From the NCBI GenBank assembly GCA_003667245.1, contig RCNN01000464.1:1-22049 (forward strand): a stretch of DNA of 22,049 nucleotides, written 5' to 3'. Below the pieces are notes generated by a model. It was given only the letters and a program-made list of their open reading frames with translations, did no database searches and was not told where the DNA came from. The translations under genes were made by a program, and so were the position numbers. How positions within the stretch are numbered: the stretch's first letter is position 1; each line of letters opens with the position of its first letter. The stretch comes from Heterostelium multicystogenum (taxonomy: Eukaryota; Evosea; Eumycetozoa; Acytosteliales; Acytosteliaceae). Shown here one piece after another: positions 11,397 through 21,597 of this stretch.

Positions 11397-14300
11397 TTAT
11401 AGCCTCAGTGCTGCTCTCTCCCGCTCGGACAGGCGAATCAGCAGGGCCTGGCGTTGCTCAGTCCTTTGCTTGGCCAAATACCACGGCTTGCGCCTCGTAC
11501 TGCGCACCAAACGCCGGATAGCGATCCTCCAGGGCTTCAGCCTCGCGGGCCTGGGTCTGGGCCAGGGTCGTAAAGTCAGCCGCGTATTGCTTCTGCACGT
11601 AGTCGACCCAGTACTGGCGCGTGACCAGATCGGCCGTGAACGCCTCGGTCGCCTCCCGGCCGATGATGCTGGCGTAGGCCTGGTCGATATCGGCCTGTTT
11701 CACTTGGGAAAGGTTGCGGTACAGCATGCCGGACGGCTGGCGCGGCAACTCCAGGCGTTGGGCCAGGCCGATGCGGTAGGCCAGGCGAATTTCCGCCGGG
11801 TCAACACTGGGCTTTAGGCTGACCACGCGGCTGGCGGTGGCTTCAGTCTGTTCCAGGCGGATCATGCTTCTGGCCAGCTTGAACAGCGCCGCGCCTTCTT
11901 TTCCGGGCTCCACGGTTTCCAGGGCCTTGAACTCATAGACACTGACTTCAAGGTCGCTGAACAGCAGGATCCAACCGTCACCGCAGGTCGCGTTGATCCG
12001 CATGCCGCGAGCCTTGCCGAACAGTTGCTCGCGCAACGCCGGACGTTGCTCGGCGGCCTCCAGCACCTCCCATACCCGGCGCGTCAACTCAGGGCGGTCG
12101 GTTATGAAGTCCTGGGCGTTTTTCAGCTGGGAAATGATGTAGAAGAAATCCTCACTGTCGTCAGCGCTCTTGAGCGACTCCCAGACTGCGTGTTTGCTGG
12201 AGTCGGCCGCCACGCCAGCAAACCACTGGGCTTTCTGTGCTGCGGACGTCAGCAGCTCCGGATGCAGCTCACCGCTCAGATCCGCTTCCTCGTGACTGGT
12301 ACTGAGGAGGAAGCCATCGAGCTCGCGATCAATTTGCTCCCGGGTATAACCCAGGCCGAACCCCGTTTCCTCGAGGAAGTCGCTCAGGCGCTCGAACACG
12401 CGTTCTTCCAGCCCGTTGTCTGTCAGGTTGGTGTTGCTCATCAGGAGGTTGTGGCGAGGCAACAGGGCATCGTCCGGGATGGTCTCGATCTGGTTATTGC
12501 TGAGGTCGAGGGTGCGCAGTCGCGGCAGTTCCAATGCCCCGGCCGGCCATTCCTCCAGGACGTTGTTGTGCAGATCCAGGTTTGTCAGCCCGCGCAGGCC
12601 GCTGACATCCAGGCTGGCCAGGGTGTTTTCGCCAAGGTCGAGCCATTCCAGCGCACTTAATGGGCCGAGCAGTGCCTGTAGCTCCACAGCGTCGCGCAAA
12701 TCATTGTAGGTGGCTTCGAGATGAGTCAGCGCCGTGTATTGGTTGATCACCTCGGGCAGGTGCGCCAGGCCATTCTTGTTGAGCACAAGCCGGCGCAGGT
12801 GGGGGAAACTGCCAGGAACCCATTGGACCCCTGCTCCGTCAGCTTCACCTCGGTGAGGTCGAGCACGCTGACGTGGCTCATTGAAGCCGGCAACGTCGGC
12901 AGGTCGCCCAGATACAACCCGGACAGGTCCAGTACCTCGCGCCCGTCCACCGGCGGCACCTCGGGCCGGGCACGCAGGTTGTGGCGCCAGCTTTCAAGGA
13001 GCCGGCCGGCGGCACGACGACGGTCGAGGGCACTGACCCAGCCGCCCCCCTCGCGATAACCCTCGATGTCGATCCAACTGTTCAACACCCGGCTCAAGCG
13101 TTGATGCTCGGCGTGCAACTGCACCAGGCGTGTGTCGACGCCGGTGGCGCCCAGGCCGGCGGCCAGCCATTCATCAATGCGCGCCACCGCCTGGGCACTG
13201 CTCAAGGCAGGATCCAGTTGTTGCAGGCGCGCCGCCGGAGTGAGGCGTGCTTGCGCGTCGACGTTCTCGACGTGCAGGGGCAACAGCAACTGGCCGGGGT
13301 CGTCCGTGACCCTGACCGGGAAATACTCCGGATCGCCGCCGGTCCGGCCGATGCGCAGCTGTTCCTGGGGAATGCCCAGCGGCTTGTGCAGGTAGATTTC
13401 CGGGCCCCACCAACGGCAGTAATTCCACATCAAGGCCCAATGGATTTTTCCCGCAGGGTGCGTTGCGCAAAGGCCAGGATGTCGGCGCAGGCCCGGGCAG
13501 TCAGTCGGCAACCCCGCAGGTTGCTCTTGAGCATCAGCGTGTCGTGGCCGGTGAGCGCCTGGGCGGGCACCGGGTGATAGCGCTGTGGCTCAGGTCCAGG
13601 CTCTCCAGGACTGGCAAGTCCAGGACACCCTCGGGCCATTCGGTGATTCCAGTGCGGCTGAGGTTCAAGTGGCGCAAGGCGTTGAGGCCACGCAGATCCA
13701 GGCTCGCGACACGGTTGTATTGCAAGTCCAGGGTTTCAAGAGCCGTCAGGCGGCTCAAGCGTTGCTGGATGGACGGGATGATGCTCAGTTGGTTGTGGGA
13801 AAGATCCAACTGGCGCAGGGCGGTGAAGTTGTCCAGGGGCCGAAGGCAGCTGTGCCAGGTTGCTGGCACTGAGGTTCAAGTCTTCAATGGCGTTGAATGC
13901 GCCGAGAAAGTCATTCAGCGCCTCAATGGAAACCCGGGTGCCGCTCAGGTTGACCTGTTTGACATGGGCGAACGCGGCCGCCGGCAACCCGGGCAAGTCG
14001 CCCAGCACGCCCCCGACAGGTTCAGTGTGGCGGTCGGCAGGTTGGAGCGCGCCGACATGCCCGACGGCGCAAGCCGCGGCCCCAGGCCTTCACGCCAACT
14101 GTCCAGGAGCCGCTCGGCGGCGCGCTGGCGGTAAAAGACATCCACCTGCCGGCGGTCAACCCGCAACTCCCTGGCCGCCCACTCCTCCAGGTCCCGGCTC
14201 AGGGCGAGCTGTTCGTCGAGTACCTGGTGAGTGCGAGCCAGTATCTGTTCAGTGGTCAGACCCTGCTGCCGGAACTGAGAGACAACGTCTATGCCAAACC

Positions 14301-17300
14301 CCCAGTGCACATTTTTCAAGCGGTCCATCACGCCTTCACAGTAACCCTGCACCAGGGCTTGCTCATTGAGCAGGTGAGCCGGATTGCCCCGCACATGTTC
14401 ATACACCGCCATGAATTCCCGGCGGTCAAACGCGGCCCACCGCAGGTTCAAGCCGCGCCACAGGCGTTCATGCCCGATGAGCATCGACGGGGGCACCGAA
14501 CGGATGTTTGTTCGCCACAGGTCGAGCCTCTCAAGGTGCTCAAGTGACGTCACCCCCTGTGGCCACTCCTGCACCGAGCCCTCCATGCGCAACGAGCGCA
14601 GGTGCGTGAGGGGCTGACGTCCAGGTTTTGCGAAAGCCCCGCGACGGACAGGTTGCGCAAGCGCTCCATTGCCCCCAGGCGTTGAATGAAGGGGACCGAA
14701 TAGGCCACGTCCCGACCATTCAACGTCAGTTGGTTGAGATCGACGAAGCGGTTCAGCCCGTCGACCAGTCCGGTGCCCGGCGTTGCGTCAAGAAACACCT
14801 CAAGGTGTCGCACCCGGGAAAACTGATCGGCCAGACGCACGCCCTGATCACCCAACAAAAGCTCGGCATGTGCGCTCAGCGCCTGCACATGGGAAAAGTC
14901 TGCACTCAGGCGCGGAAGGTCCGTCACGCTGCCCAACGACAGAATGCTCTGGGGCGGCCGCTCGCGGTAAATGCCCTGGCGCCAGCAACCGATGATGTCG
15001 GCCGCTACCCGTTGTTGCTGGCTGGCCCCGCCCGCCTGCCCGGCAGCAGCGGCGGTCCACTGATCAAGCTCTGCCTGCAACAGGTCGAACTCACGCTGGC
15101 GGTTTCCCACAGGGTGAAGATCTGTTGGGCGCTTTTCACGGCCTGCAATCGGCGTCAGGACAAAATCGCTGGCCTGCCCGGCGTTGAGGTTCGGATAGAG
15201 CGCCTGCACCCTCGCCGTCAGCGATGCATCCACGTCAAAGCCTTTGCCCCGACCGCTCAACGGGTAACCCAGGACGCCCCCCGCCCCCGTCAAGACGGGT
15301 CGCGAACGCGGTGCGCGCAGGCCGAGCACATTGGACATTTGGCTACGGCGGCGGGTGGCATAACTGGCCACCGCCTGTTGCAGTTCCCGGTCCAGGGTCG
15401 CCACGGGCATGTCCAGGCCAGGTCGGGCCGCAGCGGGGATCGCATGCACGACGGACTGGAAGAAATTACGCCGCCCGGTGGTCCGGCTGTTCAGCGCGAC
15501 ACCGCGCTCGTCGTAGGCCTGGAAGGCTTCGCCCTGCTTGACCAGGTATCTGCGCAGCGGCGCATCTTGCGGGCCAATGCTGTTCAGTAACGGTCCTTCG
15601 ACAGCCTGAAAGCGCACTTCCAGGCGCAGATTGGTGGGCCAGCCCGGCAAGTGTTGCAGGCAATGCAGGGCCAGGCGGTCAGTGTCGGCACCGGCGTCGG
15701 CCTGACGATGCAGCCCCGCCAGGGCACGGCTTCAGGCGGCCTTGTTGGACTGCGCGGCGAGCGGCATTGTCCAGGCGCGCCGAGGCTCCACGCTGACTGC
15801 GCAGTTGCAAGCGCTCCTGTTCGCTGGCGGTATCAAGAATTTCCTGGATGGCTCGCCTCGACAATCCAGGGAAGCGCCGTTGCAGCACCGCCTCTTCGCC
15901 AGCCAGCGGCGCCGTATCCGCCACTGGCTGGCTGCGGAACTGCTCCAGGGTATCGGCCAGCACGGCGGGCAGCGGCCTGCCTTCGATATACGCCTTGCGC
16001 AACACGTCATCCTGGACCCCACTGATATCCCCAATAATGCCCAGTGTCGTATCAGAGAATTCTTCAGTGGCAGGCCCAGTCGTCGCAACAGGGTCAGGCG
16101 GTCCCATTTGAAGGGCTGCTCATGCACATGCCGCCAGGCACCGGCGTTGTTGTGTTCAAGGATCGGTTGGTAAGCCTCGGGATTTTCCGGGTGTTTGATC
16201 CGCCACTTGCGGATTCGGCTGTCGAAGACCTTTTCATGCAGGTTTTCGCCGATACGCACATAAATCTTGCCGCCTGTCTCGTACTGGCCCCGGGCATTGG
16301 GCTTGAGAGCCGGGGCCAGCAGCACCTCGCTGCGGTACGCGCGCCAGGTCCGGTTTCCACAGCCGAGCCTCACCACTGGGCAGTTTGACCGGTACCAGGC
16401 CATCCACCCAGCGGGACACCTGGATTTTTGGCGCGCAACCGGCCAGGGCCGTCGAACCGCCGAGGGCGGCCATGAAGGCCACGTTCAGCGCCACCGACTC
16501 CAGATGTCCCCAGGCGGCATCCATGTCGCCTTCCTTCCACGCCTCGATGCCATGGTAGACCTCCAGGCCCAGTTGCACAGCCGTAACCGCCAGCATCACC
16601 TCCCCCAGGCCGGGCACGACAAAGGCCGCCACGTTCAGCACATTCAAGCCAATACTCAGCCAATGTTCGTGGCGTTCCTGGGCAGCCTTGCGATCCGCCT
16701 CGGCGGTGGGTACGGCGAGCGTTCTGGCGTTATCTTTCAGGCGTTGCAGGTGGTTGTCATAGAGCGCTCCGAACAGCTCGCCACTGATCAGGCTTTCGCG
16801 GCGCGCCAGGTTGATGTTCGGGTCGTAGACCTGCTCCATGTAGCCTCTGGGGTTCCACTCGAAGGTAAAGAGCTTGGTCTTCAGTCGTTGCAGGAAAGCC
16901 GGGGCTTCGTCTTGCGGCAACCAAGGCTGGCAAACAGCCGCTGATACTCCGGGGAGCGCAGGTTGATCGCCAGTTCCGCCTCGAACGCCTTTATCGACGG
17001 GTATTTCCTTGAGCGGGCACAACGGCGCACCGGGGATCCACGCCACCAGCCGCTGGTCGGCCGCGGCCGGCACCAGCAATTCCCGAGCGAGGCGCCGGGC
17101 ACCAGCACAGTGCCCCAGCCCAACGGCTGCCGGGCATCTGCCATCGCGCCGACGCCCGGGCCCGATCAGTACGACTTCACCCACCTTGCAGCCGAGAATC
17201 GCCAAATGGCTGCAGGCAACGGGCTTGCCATCCAACTGCGGCCGTTCGGTACCGGCCAGCAAAGGCGTTGAGCATGGCATAGGCACTGTCGCTGATTTCG

Positions 17301-18029
17301 TTCTTCATCCGCGCCGTGTGCAGCCTGACGGCCAGCAGTTTCTTGTGCGCCTCGATCATCTGCTCGCGCACCACGGCCTTGGTGCCCGCCCCTCGAACAC
17401 TTGTTGCAAATGCGCCTGGTATTGCCGGCCCAGGTCCAGCGTGGGCAGAGCGCGGCAAACTGGTCCGGGGTGACGGCGAGCTTTTCGCGGTAGCGATAGC
17501 GGGCCCGGCGTGAATGGTCGGTTCAGAATTTCGCCGTAGTACTCGGTGACAACGCCCTTCGGGGCCAGCGCGCTGGTTTGCTCAAGGGCGATATCGGCAA
17601 AGTCTTCATTGCCTTCAAAGTTGAGCAAATGCCGCCTGCAACAGCGAATGCTGTTGCGGCACCTGACGGTAACGCAGGTAGTGCAACTGGTGCTTGTGGA
17701 CGTCCGGTACCTCACCGAACCGTTTGCGCCAGGCGTCTTCCAGCAGCGGCTGGGCGAACTCGTGATGCCCTTGAGGCCGTCGAGAGTCTTGGCCAGCCGC
17801 TCGTGGGCGCGGCGACTGGCCAACTGGCTGTCGGCGAATGCCTGGCGCAACCCCTGGGGCGCGTTACTGAGCCAGGCAGGTGGTGCATCCTCGGGGACGC
17901 GCCCGGGCAGCAGGCCGGCTTAAAGCGTCGGATGTCCGCAGCCGCGCTGCGGGCAATCCAGCCGGGCAAGCTGTTCTTGATCAATGCGGTGTGTAGCCCC
18001 TGCTCTGTCGGGGCGGGTAAGGTTGGCAT
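11397..18029 (-). CDS. Giant LRR / NEL-type E3 ubiquitin ligase with dermonecrotic-toxin-like N-terminus (paralog B), frameshifted
   Basis: Paralog of gene A with the same order of parts over about 2,211 codons. The start at 18027-18029 follows AGGAACGA. The DUF6543-like region has hydrophobic stretches at about residues 463-490 (16560-16640). Three LRR blocks lie at about 14970-14480, 14010-13500 and 12930-12430; the last is continuous with a long open NEL region (12786-11458). The NEL motif CGDGW has its Cys codon at 11983-11985. A TGA at 11458-11460 looks like the end, but in the next frame the tail continues as EQRQALLIRLSERERAALRL to a TAA at 11397-11399, matching the tail of gene A; I place the true end there. 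A dozen or more frame breaks occur, most in the N-terminal third (17000-18000) and the middle. Secretion route and target are unknown. Being about the same size as A with the same motifs, it is probably functional in the organism. Confidence 0.85.
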
Positions 18030-18060
18030 GCGCTCGTTCCTGATGACTCTGTTAAGGAGT

Positions 18061-18075
18061 CCCAGTACAGCGAAC
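18061..18075 (-). promoter_or_regulatory. Conserved upstream element of paralog B
   Basis: Identical on the minus strand (GTTCGCTGTACTGGG) to the element before paralog A, 31 bases upstream of the start codon. Conservation against a diverged background suggests a shared promoter, operator or mRNA-leader role; which of these cannot be told from sequence. Confidence 0.4.
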
Positions 18076-18170
18076 GGGCCAACCGCCAGGGCGGTAGATA
18101 GCTACAGCCGGTGTTTTGCGGGAACTTGGCTATCCTCATCCATGGGTTTGATCCCTACCGCGAGGCCTTT

Positions 18171-18389
18171 ATGGACGATTCCAACAACAAGCCACCGACT
18201 TTCTGGCAGATGCTTCACAGCGTGATGGCAGCCGCCTTCGGGGTGCAGAGCGGGAAGAATCGCGCCCGCGACTTTACCCATGGCAAGCCCAGCCACTTTG
18301 TCATCATCTGGGTATTGTGTTTACCGCCCGTGTTTGCCTTGACCCTGTTTGGCATCGTCAAGCTGGTGCTGCACCTGGCCGGTGTTTGA
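18171..18389 (+). CDS. DUF2970 family small membrane protein
   Basis: A 72-residue protein with no frame break. The N-terminal half (FWQMLHSVMAAAFGVQSGKN) is the typical DUF2970 signature, and the C-terminal half carries one strongly hydrophobic membrane span (FVIIWVLCLPPVFALTLFGIV). The ATG at 18171 was chosen over one at 18111 because GCGAGG sits at ribosome-site distance before it and family members begin close to this motif. The gene converges on the solute-binding protein with only six bases between stop codons. DUF2970 proteins are inner-membrane proteins of unknown function, common in pseudomonads. Confidence 0.85.
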   Translation: MDDSNNKPPTFWQMLHSVMAAAFGVQSGKNRARDFTHGKPSHFVIIWVLCLPPVFALTLFGIVKLVLHLAGV

Positions 18390-18395
18390 AGCCGG

Positions 18396-19478
18396 TCAAT
18401 GCATCAGCAGTTGCAGGCTGAACGGATAGCGATAGGTGGCTGGCTTGCCCTGGGCTGACAGTGCTCGAAAGTCGACGCCGTAGTCCTCGCGCCCCTGCAT
18501 CTCTAAAAGGCGCGAGGCTTGTGGCGGATCAATCAATCGAAAGAGCCCAAGCTTGGCGCTCACGCCCACCGTACTGCGCCATGCCCAGGCCGCGGGCATC
18601 GTCATGCAGCACCACCATCGCCCAGCCGCCAAGGGTGAAATGCCCGGCCACCAGCACACTCAGGCGCCCCTCAAGGCGCGCCTGCAACGCTTCGGGCGAA
18701 CTGTTGACCGCGCTGAACAACACGTCCGTGCCCGGCGTGCGCCCGCTGCCTTTGAGTGCATCCATTGCCCCAGCGCCATTTCATCGTTGGCCGCCCACAC
18801 CAGCGCGGTCTGCGGGTAGCGTTTGAATAACTGCGTGGCCTGGTCGAAAGCGCGCTGGCGACTTCCACTCGCCATACACCAACTGGCGCAGGCGCACCTG
18901 CGGATGATCCGCCAGGGCGCGCTGCAAGCCTCGCTCGCGCAGTTGCGCGGCGGGAGTGGTCTTGGCCCCGGAGAACGCGATCAGGTCGAGGGTCTGGCCG
19001 GGGGCGACAGGCCCATGCAGGCGCAACAACTGGGTGAGCATCAAGTAGCCCGCCTGTTCGTCGTCGGCGACCATGCTGCCGATCCAGTCAGGGTATTTGC
19101 CGGCGTCCAGCAGTTGAGTCTGGTCCGCCGTCAGCGCGTTGTTGACGATCAGCAGCTTGACCCCGCTGCCTTGGGCCAGGCGCAAGATCTGTGGGGCGAT
19201 GTACTGCTCGTTGACCAGCACCAGGTAGTCCGGGCGCTCGGCGCCTTGCAGGGCTTCACGGGCCTGCACCAGCGTGGTCTCGGGATTGCGCTCGGAATAG
19301 CGCACACGCAAATCCAGGCCGAGGTCCCTGGCGGCGGCCTGCATGAATTGCGCGTAGCTGACCCAGAAGGTCTCGGTCGAATTGCCAGGGTTGAGAAAAC
19401 ACCACCGACGTCGCCTGGGCGATGGCCCAGAACGGCATGCTCAGCACCAGCAAGCACTTGCAGAGAAACCTTCAACAT
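18396..19478 (-). CDS. Periplasmic sugar-type ABC substrate-binding protein, frameshifted
   Basis: About 360 codons. The protein opens with a signal peptide (MLKVSLQ..., continuing after a frame break as LVLSMPFWAIAQA), then VVF and a periplasmic-binding-protein fold of the RbsB/LuxP kind (Peripla_BP_4-like): YLVLVNEQYIAPQILRLA, KLLIVNNAL, a hinge-region LIAFSGAKTTPAAQLRERG, VWAANDEMALGAMDAL and a C-terminal LLMH. The ANDEMALGAMDAL motif is typical of sugar-binding proteins of this family. Frame breaks lie near 18550, 18768, 18860, 19399 and 19458. No permease or ATPase gene is adjacent, so it may act as an orphan sensor-type binding protein or serve a transporter elsewhere; the ligand cannot be predicted. 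The stop is TGA at 18396-18398. Confidence 0.8.
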
Positions 19479-19580
19479 CGTTGCCTGAGCCCTTCGGAAT
19501 GACGGGCCATGATAATGGCATCAGGCCGGTCAATCTCGGCTAATTGCCGATTGTCGACAACAAGGCTCGATAACGCCCTT

Positions 19581-19694
19581 TTATTGATGGCTGACCCAGA
19601 ACACGGCAGTGGAAACCACCAGGATAATCAAGAACAGAATGGCCCACGCATCGACACTGCTGTCACTTTTGCGGGCTTTGGTCGGATTGCTCAT
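19581..19694 (-). CDS. Small single-span membrane protein, 37 residues
   Basis: The reading starts MSNPTKARKSDSSVDAW and continues into a hydrophobic helix (AILFLIILVVSTAVFWV) ending SHQ-stop. The start at 19692-19694 is preceded by AGAGG eight bases away. A short positively charged N-terminus followed by one membrane helix is typical of bacterial small membrane proteins, probably with the N-terminus in the cytoplasm. It is divergent from cysI and lies 102 bases upstream of the solute-binding protein gene on the same strand. It has no frame break. I do not recognise a named family and its function is unknown. Confidence 0.65.
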   Translation of the reverse strand: MSNPTKARKSDSSVDAWAILFLIILVVSTAVFWVSHQ

Positions 19695-19839
19695 AGCATC
19701 GCCTCTTGTCGGTTTTATAGGTGATTGCACAAAGACACGAGCACAGTAAAGTTCATGATTGCCCGCATGACAAATGTGGGTATCGTGATAAACCGTTCTC
19801 ATTAGGCCATTTGGTTATTTGCATATACTCAAACATCAC

Positions 19840-19859
19840 TTTTGCGCATAAACGCAAAA
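19840..19859. promoter_or_regulatory. Perfect inverted repeat upstream of cysI
   Basis: TTTTGCG-CATAAA-CGCAAAA is a 7-base perfect dyad with a 6-base spacer, 71 bases before the cysI start. A TATACT hexamer (19824-19829) lies just upstream and TATCGT (19864-19869) just downstream. The spacing fits a dimeric repressor or LysR-type regulator site overlapping the promoter. Sulfur-assimilation genes are commonly controlled by CysB-like regulators, but the motif itself does not identify the protein. Confidence 0.45.
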
Positions 19860-19929
19860 CTGGTATCGTGCGCCGGCTCCGTTGGGAGTGCGCGGCCGTG
19901 CGCGCAGATTTGCCGAGAACAGGACCTAT

Positions 19930-21597
19930 ATGTACGTATACGACGAATACGATCAGCGCATCATCGAGGAACGCGTCAAGCAGTTCCGTGATCAGACCCG
20001 ACGCTATCTGGCAGGTGAACTGAGCGAAGAAGAGTTCCGCCCTCTGCGCCTGCAAAATGGCCTTTATGTTCAGCGCTTTGCGCCGATGCTGCGGGTTGCC
20101 GTGCCTTATGGCCAACTGACTTCCCGTCAGACGCGCATGATGGCCAAGATTGCCCGCGACTTCGACAAGGGCTACGCCCACATCAGTACTCGCCAGAACG
20201 TTCAGTTCAACTGGCCGGCCCTGGAAGACGTGCCGGACATCCTGGCTGAATTGGCCACCGTGCAGATGCACGCCATTCAGACCAGCGGTAACTGCCTGCG
20301 CAACGTGACCACCGACCAGTTCGCCGGCGTTGCCGCTGACGAGCTGATCGACCCCCGCCCATGGTGTGAAATCGTCCGTCAATGGACCACCTTCCCCCCG
20401 GAATTCGCCTACCTGCCGCGCAAGTTCAAGATCGCCATCAATGGCTCGACCTCGGACCGCGCGCCATCGAAGTGCACGATATCGGCCTGGAGCCGGTGCA
20501 CAACGCGGCGGGCGAGTTGGGCTTCCGTGTGCTCGTCGGCGGTGGCCTCGGTCGTACGCGCGGTAGTGGGTGCCTTCATCAACGAATTCCTGCCGTGGCA
20601 GGACCTGTTGAGCTACCTCGACGCGATCCTGCGGGTCTACACCGCTACGGCCGTCGTGACAACAAGTACAAGGCCCGGATCAAGAATCCTGGTAAAAGCG
20701 CTGACCCCCGAGGTGTTCGCCCAGAAAGTCGACGCCGAGATGGAACACCTGCGCGGCGGCCAGACCACCCTGACCGAGGCCGAAGTGCACCGCGTTGCCA
20801 AAACTTCGTCGACCCGGACTACAAGGCCCTGAGCAATCAGGACGCCGCGTTGGCGCGAGCTCGATGCGCAGCACCCGGGTTTCGCCCGCTGGCGCACCCG
20901 CAACACCCTGGCCCACAAAAGCCGGGCTATGTGGCCGTGACCCTGTCGCTGAAAACCTACCGGTGTTGCACCGGTGACATCACCGACAAGCAACTGGACG
21001 GCGTCGCCGACCTGGCCGAGCGCTACAGCTTCGGCCAACTGCGCACCTCCCACGAGCAGAACATCATCCTCCTGCCGACGTTGAACAGTCTCAACTGTTC
21101 ACCCTGTGGGGCGAGCTGCGCGAGCAGGGTTTTGCCACGCCGAACATCGGCCTGCTGACCGACATCATCTGCTTGCCCGGGCGGCGACTTCTGCTCCCTG
21201 GCCAACGCCAAGTCGATCCCGATTGCCGAATCGATCCAGCGCCGTTTCGACGACCTGGACTACTACCTGTTCGACATCGGCGAGCTGGACCTGAACATCT
21301 CCGGTTGCATGAACGCCTGTGGTCACCACCACGTCGGCCACATCGGCATCCTGGGCGTGGACAAGAAAGGCGAAGAATTCTAACCAAGTGTCCCTGGGGT
21401 GGCAGCGCCAGCCGCGATGCGAGCCTGGGCCAAGATCCTCGGCCCGTCCTTCGCCCAGGAAGCCATGCCTGACGTGATCGGCAAGCTGATCGACGTGTAC
21501 GTTGAACAGCGCAACCGAAGATGAGCGTTTCATCGACACTTACCAGCGCATCGGCATTGACCTGTTCAAGGAGCGCGTCTATGCAGCGAATCATTAA
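19930..21597 (+). CDS. cysI: Sulfite reductase haemoprotein CysI (nitrite/sulfite reductase family), frameshifted
   Basis: CysI reduces sulfite to sulfide with six electrons at a coupled sirohaem/[4Fe-4S] centre in assimilatory sulfur metabolism. The start ATG at 19930 follows AGGA at five bases; an earlier ATG at 19882 has no such site. N-terminal motifs include HISTRQNVQFNW and TSGNCLRNVT. The cluster and sirohaem ligands are present as CPGGDFC (Cys codons 21174-21176 and 21192-21194, C-x5-C) and SGCMNACGHHH (21306-21308 and 21318-21320, C-x3-C). There are about fifteen single-base breaks (for example near 20462, 20563, 20642, 20687, 20807, 20915, 21173, 21384, 21436, 21510); the span of 556 codons agrees with the usual length of about 552. 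The stop overlaps the DUF934 start by 17 bases, so the two are cotranscribed. Confidence 0.95.

Larger units (their letters stand above)
11322..18100. repeat. Tandem duplication, copy 2 (metH 3' remnant + LRR-NEL gene B + its upstream region)
   Basis: Partner of 4564-11304 in direct orientation. It begins with the metH remnant, contains the whole of gene B on the minus strand, and ends at GGTAGATA (18093-18100), beyond which the sequence leads into the promoter region of the DUF2970 gene. The unit length (about 6.78 kb) is close to that of copy 1 (about 6.74 kb). Confidence 0.85.

Noticed and set aside
4692..18000. Many plus-strand open frames of 100-240 codons across the LRR-NEL genes
   Set aside because: They are typical antisense open frames of GC-rich DNA; the minus strand gives LRR, NEL and DUF6543-like sequence continuously and identical order in two paralogs.
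18111..18170. Extended start for the DUF2970 protein at 18111
   Set aside because: No ribosome site precedes it and the extra residues do not resemble the family; the start at 18171 has GCGAGG at the right distance.
19882..19929. Earlier start for cysI at 19882
   Set aside because: The added residues are basic and unlike the family; MYVYDEYDQRIIEE at 19930 is the usual N-terminus and has AGGA before it.
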